DNA of 64,000 bases from Bolinopsis microptera (taxonomy: Eukaryota; Ctenophora; Tentaculata; Lobata; Bolinopsidae): assembly GCF_026151205.1 (NCBI RefSeq), contig NC_087083.1, forward strand, positions 10,972,944-11,036,943, given 5' to 3'. Below are positions 1 through 12,402 of this stretch, piece by piece. Every line of letters begins with the position of its first letter. Position 1 is the stretch's first letter. The position numbers and the translations under genes were made by a program. The notes under the pieces were generated by a model. The model made no database searches. It worked only from the letters and a program-made list of their open reading frames with translations, and was not told the origin of the DNA.

Positions 1-159
1 TCACTTGTATCATAATGGCTCCCTCATGTTTAGTTTTTATGAATATTGCCAAAATATTTCATTGTGTTTACATTTCAACCCCTCCAACTATGAAATTGTT
101 TTCCTTATATGTTTGACTAAAACATTTCCTTCTGTTTAGGTTCTAGCTCCTCCCACGAT

Positions 160-584
160 ATGTTTTGTGGTGTATCTCTACTGCTGCTTTTCTGCATGAT
201 AATGCTCGAGATACGTGGAGCGCCTATTCGTCAATCCTCAGGTAATTATTACTTGCTCTCGTAGTGCAATGTAGTTCAGTGTATCAATACTTAAAAGTAT
301 TGCCATTAATGGCAACGTTTCATCCCAATAAAATAATAGTGTATGATTAAGTTACCAAAATAAATGATTCTTATACGTACTGACCAATGATTGTTACAAA
401 ATTAAAAAACCCTTACTTATTATATTATATATTATTATATATTATAATTATATATTATATTATATCATTGATAATATAATCCTTACTTTCCTCAGAAGAC
501 TATTCATCCTCTCCGTTAACGTGGCCTTATGGAGACTCAGGCCCCTTCCAAACGGGGAACGTTCTTCCAATTCGACTTCGCTGA
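160..584 (+). CDS. Possible two-exon short secreted peptide (56 aa)
   Basis: Exons would be 160-241 and 496-584. The first follows an acceptor (TTCTGTTTAG) and ends at a donor (CAG|GTAATT). The second follows TTACTTTCCTCAG. The first exon opens with ATG and encodes a typical signal peptide (MFCGVSLLLLFCMIMLEIRG). The splice phase joins to a short acidic/Pro-rich tail ending at TGA, a few bases before another good donor at 590/591. The stop so close to a donor is odd: the real gene may use another frame and continue into candidate exons at 736-833 and 1893-2080, which also have splice signals and open frames. I do not recognise the product. The reading is tentative. Confidence 0.3.
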
Positions 585-3500
585 ACTCAGGTAAACACAT
601 AAAATTAATCGCTGTACAATTTGTACAGCTTAGGACTTTCTGCACAATGTGTAGAGTTATGTTCATTTGATATTTTTTCCATTCTTTTTTCCCTTCTATT
701 TGTTGTTTAAGTTATCTAACATGATGTTAACCCAGACTGGGCCGCACTGACGAGCCTCCATCCCCCGGAGCCACCCACCCCGAGGAAAATATCAAATATA
801 AAACCTACGACGGTGCTGTTGAGTTGTATTTTACAGTAAGTTTACACTTTACACCTTTTTAAATGTTCTTTTGCACTTTAATACAACTTTTGAAAGTTCA
901 GTTTATCGGATGAATATATATCCGATATTTTAAAGTAATTACAGCACTACAAATCTATTACATTTATTGAGGACGTTACAGAAGGAATTGATTTAATGTA
1001 GTTGATTGATTCCTTACTCTCCTCACGTCCGAAAAGGCGAAAATGGCGTTTCTCTAGTATCAAATATATAATATGCAGTGCTCCTCAGCTCCTGCTCCTG
1101 CATGTCGTTTGTAATTTGTGAAGCTTCACAAATGATTTATATTCCGGGGGTGCACTAGTCGTTGGTCTTCATTAGTGTAATTTCATGGGCTTGACAATAC
1201 GTTATATAAGGAATATATTATATAAGGAAGGAATTGTCAGCGAATTGTGTAGCTTCAACGCCTAGGCCAGTAATTCAAGTGCAGATTCCTCCTTAATTCC
1301 AGGTGAATCAGAGCTGACATTCTGCAAATCTGACGCCCTAATTATAGTCCTTGAAAGAGAAAAATTCCTGTTTTATACCTGGTTGTATACAGAAAAGTTA
1401 GACTTTGTCTATAAATAAAATTTTCTGCTGCCAAATTTAGAATCAGACCATTTTTATCGCGCCCAACAGGGAGGTGCCTGGCAAAAGGCATGAATTCTGG
1501 CAAAACAGCCTAGCACTGCCCTGGTGCAGTATTTTGATATGAATAATAAGATTAGCTGCTCTTCCCCTGCTCAAAGGCAGCCCACTTGGTGACGCAGACA
1601 TATTTTATCAGAAGTTTAATTTAATGACGCCAAATCAGAAATTTAGAAATTTTCTAATCATCAAATTTTCTGACGCACTTCCACGGAAAGTTACACCAGT
1701 TATTGATAAATTAAAAATTCGTAAGATTTTATAGAAAGACCGATGTCCCAAATGAAACCCCGTAGTATAACACCCCAAGTGCACCCTTAGTGTATCCGGC
1801 TGGACGTGTCAGATCATTCCGCATTTAACTTTATTCCCATATAATAATTGTCCGACTATTTTCTATCTTACTTTAATCTCAAATTTCTTCAGGCTGGACC
1901 GAGCACAGAAAGTACCGAAGGAAACAAAATCCATCCTTACAGATCAAAGAAGATGGCACATAAAGTAAAGTCAAAACATTTTATCGAATCTAATACTTTC
2001 TTAAAAAGTAAAAGAAAGGTAGGATCATTTAAGGATAGTACCGCGGCCAGCGAAGGAACTGATCAACTTGAAAAGAGATGAACTGATAAAAGCTGATTTG
2101 ATAGTTTGTAGATCAAGATAAACTAAATCTTTAGTTTTGTGTGACATATTGAAAAGTGAGATAAGTGAAAAGGTTAGATCTAACTTAGAGTTAAGATGTG
2201 ATGTGCCTAGTGAATATGGTAGCTAACTAACTTTCTAATGCTTAACAGAGAATTCTCGTCCAGTCAATCGCCCACTGATCAGAAATTTAAACCCCTACAG
2301 TTCCAGAAGTCTAGTTTCTCATTCCCTGAAATCATTCCTGCTGCAGGATGTGTAGGTCTGCAGCAAAGGATGCCAAATTTTGTCAGCTTACTAAAGTCAC
2401 TCTGCAATATTGCCTTAACGTGCATTTCTAATGACAAATATTTGGTTACACCCCATTTGTTAATCCAGATCATTGCTCAAAAGGCCCTACTCCCAAACAA
2501 AATATTCGTTTCCAACAAGAATTCTCTGAAAGTAGCGTAGCTGTAATTGTAGTTGTCAAGAAAGACCGGAAACGAACGTGTCAACTGTCGGAAGATTGTT
2601 TGATTTAGATAGAGTCAGTAGGTAAATCTTATTCTATAATTAATGATTGTAACCCAGCCCTCACTAATAGAATCAGTTTAGGGAGTTTATAAAACTTAAG
2701 GTTCCTGTCGCGGGTGTAGGAAGCTTATAAAACTTAAGGTTCCTGTCGCGGGTGTCATGTCTACACATTTATGACACGAGACTCCGCTTAAGCGATAATC
2801 GCTTTTTCCATATAAAACGAATTTCATTTTCTGCTGCACCCTTCCAGCGGTTCGACGGAATCGAAACTGGCACCCCCATAACGACATAATGAATTTTACT
2901 AAGCCCTAAAACATTTAGATAAAACCTGATAAGCGTTTAAAGGTGGGCTAGGTTACAGTATAAATTGAGCAGTATTGTGAACACTTTGAATACTGGTTGG
3001 AAGTTACAAAAAACCGGAAGCTATGTTTCCACCAAATGATTTTATCTATTTTACCGGACCTGTGAAGATGTCGGCAGAGTTTATTACTTTATTATAAATA
3101 ACTACACTTATTATAAGCTGATGTTATAAGGTCCGAGCTCTTGGATTTGTGTTACATTGGTATGTGAGATGGATTTTGTAGATAAGGAAAGATAAAATGA
3201 ACCTTGTAGATACTAGTGATAGCAGTAGACAAATGAACTAGACAAGTAGATAAGACTGTAAGAAGTAATAATAGTGATTATTACATTACAGGATCTGTTA
3301 TTATAAGGGAAATGTGCAGGCGTTTCCTGCTGAGGTGGATTTTCGAATTAGTAACAGAATTTTGAGAATTTACCTGGAAACGTATATCAGCCATTTCAGA
3401 GCTGATTTTCTTCAGTTATTTACATTAATTATATAATTATGTAATTACTGTGTATTGTTAATTACATATGTAATTATATATTTTGTTTACAATTAATTTT

Positions 3501-4954
3501 GTTAATTAATTTGTGTAGACCAATTAAGTGAAATCAAAATTACCTTTAGGAGGAAATACTGAAATTTAATAAAAAAATAGTACAGTCAAAACTGTCATAT
3601 AGAATAATAAAATATAATTTTAAAAATTGAATGATATTACTGAAAGGAAACCCTAACACTTTTATGATATAGTTGATCAAAACGTCGATCAATTTCGTCG
3701 TTGCATCAACAAACAACTTGTTCATATCACATTTTAAAAGACAGGCATGATCAAGATAGTCGATCAAGTTTTATCATAAAAAGACACCATCGTAATTTAC
3801 AAATTGCATCCACACAACAATTATAATTTAGGTTATGAAATTTACTTCCATCGCTGTGGATTCAAAAAATGTCCAGTAAAACTTCAGAAAAGTTTTGATA
3901 ATATAACCTCTTTGCACTGGGCAACATAGATAAAGCAACTTCAGCAAATCAGCTAAATGCATACACTATTATATTGTATATACTATTATAGTATTATAAT
4001 TAAAAATATCAATCCGATAAGCCAAAGTACCAAATTCCAAGGCAATAATAATAATTTGTATAATCAGACTAATTAATGTAATTAAACTTGACAACCAACG
4101 GTCACAATAGATATTTTTTGAACGAAATTTTGGCTCTTCAGTATTTCCAACAGAGATAATACTTGGTTTATATCTGATTGTATTGTGTATTAGCATAAAA
4201 GCTATTATCCTGTTAAGACGGAGTATGTAACTAATAGTAATAACAAGTTGCAACCTATAATAATAATTGTGCCTTAATGTGTGATATTAATTTCAAAATT
4301 GTAAATTATACTTTGCTTTATCGTTATTCCCAAACCAATGACTGCGTTTCATTTTGTATTTTGTTTTACACAGTAATTCATAGTTCATACTCGATTTCAA
4401 CTACAGGGTGTACCATGCAGAAAGTGTGACTTTTTTGAGAAATGGTGCAAAATATTATGAAGGAGCAGTTGCTAAAAACTCTTCATTATATTGTGTCAAT
4501 ATGCTAATATGTGTCGAATTTATGCATACAAAATTTCAAGTCCCTATAAGTTTTTGATTTCTCACAAATTGCTATTCTGTTATGGTGCTTATCCAAAATA
4601 TTATGAAGGAGCAGTTTTTCTCCATCACGGAAGTAGTTTCTGATTCCTAGGTGGTATGGAGTTGTTTAAAATGGTTCGTAGCATCTCGGACAGTTCATCA
4701 TGAACAGCGTCATAATTGAAACTCTCGACTTCTCGACCAGTACAGGATTGAAATTCTCGACTTCTTGACCAGCACAATTAAACGTTTTATAAGCATAACA
4801 GTTTAAGGCTTCCATACCTCATGTTGGTAATAATCCGACTTGCAGATGCTATTTTGCGCTCTTACGGCACTAACGCAATTACAAGAACTGTCCCTTACAA
4901 GAGCTACAAAACAGTTGTTCTAAAACTGTTGGCAGCTTCATTCTACCTTCCAGC
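585..4954. other. Mostly non-coding stretch with small repeats
   Basis: I see no convincing full gene. Two segments look exon-like: 736-833 (acceptor AACCCAG, donor ACA|GTAAGT) and 1893-2080 (acceptor CTCAAATTTCTTCAG, then a basic, Lys-rich open frame ending at TGA). They cannot be phased confidently with the upstream signal-peptide exon. A 38-bp unit is duplicated in tandem at 2684-2755. AT-rich DNA fills 3400-4300. Around 4690-4760 there is a short near-duplicated motif (CTCGACTTCT). Confidence 0.5.
4401..4640. repeat. Dispersed repeat beginning ACAGGGTGTACC
   Basis: The segment starts with ACAGGGTGTACC followed closely by AAAGTGTGA and a T-run. The same combination occurs at about 31288-31320 and again at 31991-32023. 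Inside, the phrase ATATTATGAAGGAGCAGTT occurs twice. The opening resembles termini of some Tc1/mariner-type elements, but I found no matching opposite terminus. Confidence 0.4.
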
Positions 4955-4962
4955 ATGTCAAG

Positions 4963-5105
4963 CAGGGACAAAAGGATTTCGCGATTATTTTGACCAAAAA
5001 TCGCGAATTTTAACAGACTATATACATTAAACTATACATAAAATTTGTCGCAAATAATGGGAAAAATTGCGATTCCGTACATGCCGCGATTTCCTTTTGT
5101 CCCTG
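4963..5105. mobile_element. hAT-like MITE (143 bp) with perfect 8-bp TSD
   Basis: The element begins CAGGGACAAAAGGATTTCGC and ends with the near inverted complement CGCGATTTCCTTTTGTCCCTG. The flanks carry the identical octamer ATGTCAAG at 4955-4962 and 5106-5113. An 8-bp target duplication and a CAGGG-type terminus are the hallmarks of the hAT superfamily. It has no coding capacity. It lies just downstream of the RING-CH ligase stop codon, so it could be part of that gene's 3' region. Confidence 0.85.
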
Positions 5106-5158
5106 ATGTCAAGGTATAGCACCCGCAGGGACAGTAACAGTGTTTCATTCCAGTACCT

Positions 5159-5875
5159 TCAAGGAAGACTAACACTATCCTCGTCGTGCTGCATTTCTGA
5201 CTGATTAATCAGGCTAGATAAGTTTCCTCTGACCTGACAATTTGGCTTCTTCCTCGCTTCCTGGATGTCAATAACGTCCCTGACTCGGTTATTAAAGATC
5301 TTTAACCTCTCGTAGACCCTCATGTACACCCGTATTTGGTAAAAGAAATAAACAAGATACGCTAGTCCCATGAGGATAGCCAGCACCACTTTAAACTTTG
5401 ACCTCTCCTTGTTCCTCTCCACTGGGTGAAGAAGAAGGGATATAACGAGGAGGGTGAATATCATGAACACACAATGAACAATTAACGCCACTATATGGCG
5501 GGTGCGGCGCTGGTGAAGTAGAGGGTCCGCCCTCCATTCAACCCAGGGTGTGTGATCGGTCATGACTCTGAACATGATGGCACACCTAGGACACCGCCCC
5601 TTGTATAGTGTGTTTATCCAGTCCAACAGACATTGCTTGTGAATCAGCCCCACAGTTGACGGACACTCGCAAGGTACGAAGAGGTCCTCAGCGAAGTCTC
5701 CACGGCCACAAAGCCAGCATTGAGGTCCTCGGATTATGCTATGGTCATTGGAGATATTAGCCAGAGCGAATGAGTCTGCGTTTAGTTCAGGACATTGTGA
5801 CACGCCTGCTGCTACTGCTGCGGGTTGTGCTGTTGTGTGGTCACCTTGCTTCGTTTTGTGGTCATCATTTGACAT
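5159..5875 (-). CDS. Membrane-associated RING-CH (MARCH-type) E3 ubiquitin ligase
   Basis: A complete 238-residue frame in one exon. Residues 53-98 form a RING-CH finger in C4HC3 order: C53, C56, C69, C71, H79, C82, C95, C98. Two hydrophobic segments follow at about 128-149 and 163-181, and both ends are expected to face the cytosol. This is the architecture of small two-pass MARCH ligases (the animal MARCHF2/3/8 group), which recruit E2 enzymes and ubiquitinate membrane proteins to direct their endocytic sorting. All eight metal ligands are intact. The ATG follows a good acceptor (TATCCCCTCAG|GATATG), so at least one upstream 5' UTR exon is likely. Exact paralogue cannot be assigned. Confidence 0.88.
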   Translation of the reverse strand: MSNDDHKTKQGDHTTAQPAAVAAGVSQCPELNADSFALANISNDHSIIRGPQCWLCGRGDFAEDLFVPCECPSTVGLIHKQCLLDWINTLYKGRCPRCAIMFRVMTDHTPWVEWRADPLLHQRRTRHIVALIVHCVFMIFTLLVISLLLHPVERNKERSKFKVVLAILMGLAYLVYFFYQIRVYMRVYERLKIFNNRVRDVIDIQEARKKPNCQVRGNLSSLINQSEMQHDEDSVSLP

Positions 5876-8312
5876 ATCCTGAGGGGATAATATTGTTTAG
5901 GATCCTGGTTTAAATTCTGTTTAAACAGTTTGGAGAGTAAAGAGGATATGGGAGAAGGATTTGAAGCCCTACATTACCTGAACAACTATTATGTCTAATC
6001 ATAAATCATAATAGTCGTCTCAGTGGATATAAATTACCTGAACATCCCAAACTGCAAATTGCCTTATACTCTTATAAATCGCGTATTAAAGTTTAAGGGG
6101 ATACGAAAAACGATCATATTAAAGCATGCTTTCTGTAGATTCTAAAAAGACAAGCTTCTGTGAAAGGGAGAAAGAAAATGTTGCTTCCTATGACTCCTTT
6201 CTCTTGAAGATATAGCCAAATAAATGCACTGTGAAAGTTTTTAATAAATTTCAATCATGAGATCAATCAACGTAAATTGTGCTGCAATTTGCACACAAAC
6301 GTATATACGGTGCAGTGTTTTGAAATTAAATTATCAAAAACAAAGACAATGATATACAAAGTGATTCGTTAGGCTTTTAAGAGTTTAAGCAAGCAATCGA
6401 TCTTTGAAAGTGGTCAATGGTTCAAATTACTGAATACTCTATTGAAGCTACACAATGAAAAAACAGTGACCATGCCCGAGGATCTACACAACTCCCTGTC
6501 ACCATAACGACTCAATAACTTAATAGAGCTGACTATTATCCTTATTGAGTATTGACATATGATTATCCTAATTGTTAGGGTTATTATCGTAATTGAAGAA
6601 CGACAAAGGTATTATCACTTGGTGATACTCACCATTTCTTCTTATCAACACCTATTGTCATTGGAGGGGGAGGAATGGGATATTCAGGGGGACATCAATA
6701 ATTTATTTTAGCAGCTGTCTCAACCTTGCCAAATCACTGTAAAAATAATTTGTCGGTGATTCGGATAAACAGAATAAGATAGTTACTGACAGGGGTGATA
6801 ATTATCGCTTACAGTCCTCCTAGCAAGTAAAAGCCCTTACATAATTTGAGGTCAACGCTTATAAAATGTTGAAAGATTTGGAGTAAACTTTGGATGATGG
6901 ATCACAACAATGGAGAGAAAGTATCAGGAGCAAATACTTCAGTGCCTGATTACACTATAACAGAAGAGTATCCCACCTTCGTGGTCAGCTGTGGATAATG
7001 TTTTGGGATCTCAATGATAGAAAGAATTGTAGTAATTGTACAGCAATACTATAACTAATGTAATGGGACTACTGTGCAGTAGTCCCATTAACTTAGTATT
7101 GGTGTATGACTACTACAGAAGTAATCTAGATAACACTCGACCTCTGCCAGATCCAGAGGATGTCACAAGTTTACCTTCACACAGACATCGAACGTTGTAA
7201 GAAGATGACGATTAGACCTCGTTATGGAAAGAATTTATTAAAATTTCGCTGGATTGTACAACTTTCGTCTTGGTAGATTCCAAACACAAGGAAATTTTCC
7301 TTTTGGTTTGTAATATACTCAATGATGGGAGTATAGTGTATTGGCTATGCCCCGCTTACTAGTTTAGCTCTTTCTAGTCCCCTGCTACACGGCATGTAAA
7401 CAGGGATTGGCTAGTTAGAGGCGGTCCGTGTAGGCCTTACACTGTGCTTTCAGCAATACTCATAGGTATATCAGGAGTGGTATGCGAGGGCCCATCATTT
7501 CAATGATAAGGATTGTTAGTCGGCAGCATCACATAACTGAGAAAACTTTCTGGTGGTATGCACAATTTAACAATTTAGGCTGGTGCTAAATAGTTGGCAA
7601 TCATTTTGTTCGGCCCTGACTTTGTCTGCGATTATTTGGACAATAAAACAGAATAGGAAAGTTGCAAATCAAATCGTTCTCCAAATAGTGCAGAAGCTGC
7701 TTCCAAAATATTTGGAGAACGCTTTCGGATCAAAAAATGGAATTGGAAAGAAATGTTCAAACGAAAAATGTTCAAATATATCCAAAAAAGTTTTTAAAAT
7801 GTTTAAAGACAAATTGTTCAGAATACGAACAGTTCGGCACGGACAGGTCGGAAAACTATATAACAAGGCTAATATGTGGACCTTACTTACTGCCAAAACT
7901 GACCTGTAGTATTAGTAATAGTTACTGACATGTTTTACTGGATATATAAGTGCATAGTTATCAATTATTTCAAGTTTCGTTTATGTCAAAGTTTAACATA
8001 ATATGCTGAAATGTCAGATTTCCGGGAAGTTTTAGATTTTCTGAACTATAAAAGGAGAGAAAAGATATACAGCTCCTCAAAAAGATACTGTAGAAAGCAT
8101 TTAGACGATAAAAATCACTTTTGTTGTTAGACGTATACTTTATTTACGTATATTCTACTATTCTATATAGTATATACGTATCTTTATAAATATTCTATAG
8201 ATACCGTTTGTGAATAGCACGTAGTTACAGCGACCATAAGAGTATGAAGGTTTAAGCTGCACACTTAAGAAGGCTACAGTAATTAATAGCCTGATCCAAT
8301 AACTAAAATGAA
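5876..8312. other. No recognisable gene; one dispersed repeat
   Basis: AT-rich, with many stops in all frames. An open frame at 7583-7909 (108 codons) resembles nothing I know and has no splice or codon support. The only structured piece is a repeat at 7379-7452, described separately. Confidence 0.5.
7379..7465. repeat. Dispersed repeat, inverted copy at 15166-15236
   Basis: The stretch containing GTAAACAGGGATTGGCTAGT and then GGCGGTCCGTGTAGGCCTTA through GCAATACTCA reappears almost unchanged in reverse complement at 15166-15236. High identity over about 70 bp suggests a dispersed element fragment. No termini resolved. Confidence 0.7.
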
Positions 8313-8320
8313 CCTCCAAG

Positions 8321-8993
8321 CTAAGATGGTAAGTTCGTACGGTACGTACCTTTAAATTAGCTGTACGGTACGTACTTAATAAAGTAGACTGAAAGGTACA
8401 AATCCAGTTGATAGCAATAGAAACAAAAACTAGACGGTACGTGCGACAGAGAAGGGGTAAAACCCTACACTGATGCGGAATCAGAACCTATGAAGCTTAT
8501 TAATCCGTCAATATACCTACTGGAAATATTTTGGAGGAGAACTTTTTCTGCTTAAACAGTTGGCCCAAATAGTATTCAGTGTTTAAAGTTCTTCGTCAAT
8601 TTGTGAGACCAATTTTAGAGATTACGAGTATATGGACAAGCGTAGATTAAGGTTGCGACCTGAGCTAGCTGAAAAGCTGGTGTTCGTATACTGCAACAAA
8701 AGGATGAAGCTTTGAGGTTAACGATAATTACAAGTACCGGTTAAGAGCGATCCGGTACACAAATTTTCCTCTTCTTCTAATCTTTTATTGTTTTAACCAC
8801 TGTGTTTATTTTCGACTTCTATCTCAAGAATTATGATGATAATACTAATCAAAAGCTGCAAGTAATTCACTGAAGTTGATTCTAAAAATTTGAAAAAAAA
8901 TTGTACCTTACAGTGCCTGTACGGTACGTACCTTTAAAAGTAGCTGTACCGTACGTACTTAAAGCCCTGTACCGTACGTACTTGCCATCTAAG
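8321..8993. mobile_element. hAT-derived non-autonomous element (673 bp) with perfect 8-bp TSD
   Basis: The flanks carry the octamer CCTCCAAG at 8313-8320 and 8994-9001. The termini are CTAAGATGGTAAGT on the left and, reversed, CTTAGATGGCAAGT on the right, followed inside by repeated GTACGGTACGTAC palindromes on both arms (8338-8380 and about 8920-8980). The interior keeps a recognisable transposase C-terminus, reported separately, so this is an internal deletion derivative of a once-autonomous hAT. The clustered GTAC motifs are plausible subterminal transposase-binding sites. Confidence 0.8.
8632..8715 (+). pseudogene. hAT transposase C-terminal fragment
   Basis: An open stretch of 27 codons ending at TGA encodes Arg-rich sequence followed by LRPELAEKLVFVYCNKRM. 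The pattern (basic lead, then PE, LVF and N at fixed spacing) matches the extreme C-terminus of the hAT dimerisation domain. It sits inside the element with hAT-type target duplication, which supports the reading. The rest of the transposase is missing. Confidence 0.6.
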
Positions 8994-9794
8994 CCTCCAA
9001 GTGACCATTGTGGTATGGAATGATATACGAGCCTATACACTTATACAGTAGGTACAGAGTAGATATATGATTTCAACAAAGCCAGCTTTCTTACATTGAC
9101 CCAGCTATCACAAATGTAGTTCTCCATGCACCAAAGGTGACTTTTCATTTTCCAAATCTAACATTTTTAAAGGTATGCGAAATTTCTTGTCCGTAAAAGT
9201 GTTCTCTCCGACACAAGAAATGTTTATTTGCTAAATGAATTGAAAAAATAACGAGAGCTTTTAATTTTGGAAGAAGCAGCTAATCCTGTAGAGAGGTTAT
9301 AACTTACATTTTAATTTACAATCTCAGGAGTTAATTTACAAACTGCATCTGTCCCCCGCATAGTGTCATGCAGTCCGTTCATCAATATCACAAACAGCAA
9401 GCTGCCGATAATAAATAATGTTAGTTACACATTATAACGACTAAATTAATATTATGTGCGGGCGCGATCATCCTGACGTAGAAACTGCTTTCATGCTTGT
9501 TCTACGAGTAAAACGTGCATCAATCACACTACGGTAGTATAGCCTGAGGCCAGCCATGACTCGTGCATGTCTATTTATAGTATTATAGGTTTATTGCTAG
9601 CAAGCCAGCATAGCCCAAACCATGACTGAAATGTTAAATATGACCTAGGATGGAATCTAACCATTAACCGTTTGGCTAATAATCGATCCATCTGTTAAGA
9701 AATAAATGGATAGTCACTTATGTAGTTCTTCAACAGTTATTTAAGAAATATTTTTAAAACAAAGCGATTTAAAAAATCCTTATTCATTTTTCGC

Positions 9795-10134
9795 CAAGGG
9801 TCGACCGAGTCCTGGGCCTTGGCCTCAGTTTTACCGAGGAATAGCGATTTTTCCTCGGCCTCGGTCAGGAGGACAATTCCTCGGTTTGCCTCGACCTCGG
9901 TTAAAAATTACGTTGCTATTCCATATTCCTCGGCTTCAGCCAAATTTTGAAAATTTTAAGGGTCGACCGAGTCCTCGGCCTCGGCCTCGGTTTTAGTTTT
10001 ACCGAGGAATAGCGATTTTTCCTCGGCCTCGGCCTCAGTCAGGAGGATAATTCCTCTGTTGTCCTCGGCCTCGGTTTTATCAAAGCAAAAGTTTCTCGGC
10101 CTCGGTCGCAAATCTTGCCCTCGCTCGACCCTTG
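9795..10134. mobile_element. hAT-like MITE rich in CCTCGG repeats (340 bp)
   Basis: Starts CAAGGGTCGACCGAG and ends CTCGCTCGACCCTTG, an imperfect inverted pair. Flanking octamers are TTTTTCGC (9787-9794) and TTTTTCGT (10135-10142), a 7/8 match expected of an aged hAT target duplication. The interior consists of two diverged copies of a module of about 160 bp (from 9798 and from 9958), each with ACCGAGGAATAGCGATTTTT and runs of CTCGGC. No protein function is implied by the open frame across it. Confidence 0.7.
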
Positions 10135-10142
10135 TTTTTCGT

Positions 10143-11705
10143 ACTTTCGAAAAATTATATGCACAGAATTTGATGAACGCACACTGCACTTGATCTATAA
10201 AGTTATAATTATAACTTGGAAAACGAGTAATGACTATTTCAGTTAGACATATTACTAGAGTTTGGAGTAATAATTGCATAGAATTCGGTTTACAAATTAC
10301 AGCATAAGTGCAGAAATATTCAAGATTTAAAATGAAATATTACTCGTTGTTTGCAAATCTTGATTCTTTAAACGGTGTAGATTTTGAAAATAATTGACGT
10401 TTAATTACGAAATTAAAAATAAAATCAAACTATATTAAGATTAAAGACTGAAAAATAATGGTCACGTACAACGAATCTTGGACCTATGAGAGATTAAACA
10501 CTAAACTAGCTTAGTAACTAGCTTAGTAACAAATCTTTTACTGTCGCTTGTGACGCATGTCGCTTAAAGCAAAAAATTTAATGAATGGTTACCGTGCCTC
10601 GCATGAAATATTTACCTAATTACTTGCACTTGTGTAAGTAAGTAGATACATTAGTTTCGGGCGTTGCCTGCTACATGCTATCCCTAAACTAAAAGTATGC
10701 TTTAATAATGTGACGCATGGTAATTGCACGCAAATCAACTGAAAGTGAATCTAAGGATCTATATTTGTACGTCATTAAACTTATACTAGATGGGATGATC
10801 ACTCTACGTACTCGACTGCGTCACGTGACTTTTTCAACCCGTTCTCTAGCTAGGGTCCTGAACGACTATTCGAAACCCTAACCCTCTAATTTTATCCTGA
10901 CCCTAACCCAATCCTTAACAAAAGCATATGCTGAAACCCTAACCCTAACAAGAAATTAAACTAACTTCCTTATACGCGACGGTCATATCACGTGATCGAG
11001 ACAGTTTTTAGCCAATATCTTGTCAGGGGAGCATTTTAACCCTATGTCATGGGGGTTGATTCGGAATCAGTGTCCGAAAATACATCGATTGAAGTTAGTT
11101 TCAACTGTCGGCCGGGGGCCCTTTTAGAATAATCTCGAAGATCGATTGCAGAGTGATTTAGCATGCTCGTACAGCTAGATGCAGTCTTTATCATTAAATA
11201 AAAGGTGTAAACGAGGGATAGTAAAAATTAAAAATAACGCCCAAATCTAATCTTTCCCTAAAACAAATAACTAAATATCAAAACTTCATTGTAATTTCTG
11301 CCAATATTTCTTGTCATAAGCTAAATTACGGAGATAATCAAATCAAAAGTTTTTATCATACACTTTATAACAGCCAAGTTTTGGGCTAAACCAAATTGAA
11401 AATGTTCCTTGGAATTATAATTTCATGCAATTAATGTTTAAAAGCCTTTATAGCTAAGAATCAGCCGACATATTTTACGAATAGAAAAACTAAACCAAAT
11501 AGTTAAATGGAAAACTAAACTAAATAGTTGAATGAAAAACTAGAGAAAATACTACAATATAATCAAGGTACGATGTTGGATACCTGAGTTCTATATCTTT
11601 CGATAGCAACTCCATCTATGTATCTGCTTAGCTTCCATCACTGATCCTGGTACTTGAGATTCCAGGTGTGGCTTTAAACGATGTTTTAAGGGCCCAACAC
11701 TCAGC
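10143..11705. other. No gene seen; short CCCTAA-rich patch
   Basis: AT-rich with no supportable frame. At 10878-10950 several CCCTAA/CCCTAAC units are interspersed with other sequence. They are too few and irregular to be a telomere tract. A segment at about 10610-10690 (GGGCGTTGCCTGCTACATGC) is reverse-complementary to about 14070-14140. Confidence 0.5.
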
Positions 11706-12205
11706 TCACTCAGTTGATGGTAGAACAGTGGGTCTTTGTGCGATGTTGTAGCAGGGACTCCACTTCTTGTTTTCTCTTGCTAACCAGATTGCATAGGAAC
11801 ATCTGAGAGCAACCAAAGCCGCCTCTTGGAACACTGCTTTCTTTACTCTCTTTGTAACACCAAAGTAGTTTAGTAGGGCTGGTAAGGTATGCAATGCCAG
11901 AAGCCTCTACACCCAACCTCTACCGTAAAAAGCTGAGCTTTCCACCCACTGCCATGCAGCCCAGGAATAAGCTCTCTGTTGTAACGTGCTTGTTTACGTT
12001 CTACTTGGTCACTAAAGTTACTCTCGTCACCAACTGTCAACTCTACTAATATGACCACCTTTCCTTTATCAGACCAGACTACAAATACAATATCGGGACG
12101 TTCTGCAGTTCCGTAGATGTGCTGGGGGAACTGTGCTGGGAGGTCATCTTCGTCCCAGATAATCTGCCAATCTTGGTCTTTCTCAAAAGGGCTCTCTCTT
12201 TTCAT
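11706..12205 (-). pseudogene. Frameshifted remnant of a mobile-element gene (PD-(D/E)XK-like domain)
   Basis: The frame from 12205 encodes a segment with RPDIVFVVWSDKGKVVILVE followed by LTV, then RKQARYN and GW, then VEVGCRGF. This block is shared by a family of transposon-associated proteins common in invertebrate and fish genomes. The acidic, IELT-like and RKxxY elements resemble a nuclease core. Near 11890 the frame shifts, and the continuation (FGVTKRVKKAVFQEA and SYAIWLARENKKW) is readable in the neighbouring frame to 11706. The gene is therefore broken and probably lacks its N-terminal part. The family identity is from memory of conserved motifs; nuclease activity is inference. Confidence 0.5.
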
Positions 12206-12402
12206 CTTCGTCTTCGGTTTTTGGTAACAGCTGCTAGATGACTTGAAGCCTGTCCTAAATAGTCAAAGGAAAAAGTAAACAAAATATTTAAAACTAAAAG
12301 AATGTGAGATCAACAAAACAGGTAATAATTAAACCGTTGTTCTTTAATGAGTGATTTTAACAAAAAATAAACCAAATAGTTAAGGGCACTTGATGTTGTC
12401 CT

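Noticed and set aside
1893-2080. Fibroblast-growth-factor-like C-terminal exon
   Set aside because: A basic tail with HF and FL reminded me of FGF ends, but no beta-trefoil core exon can be found upstream and the similarity is too short.
10878-10950. Telomeric repeat or interstitial telomere
   Set aside because: Only a few irregular CCCTAA units mixed with other sequence.
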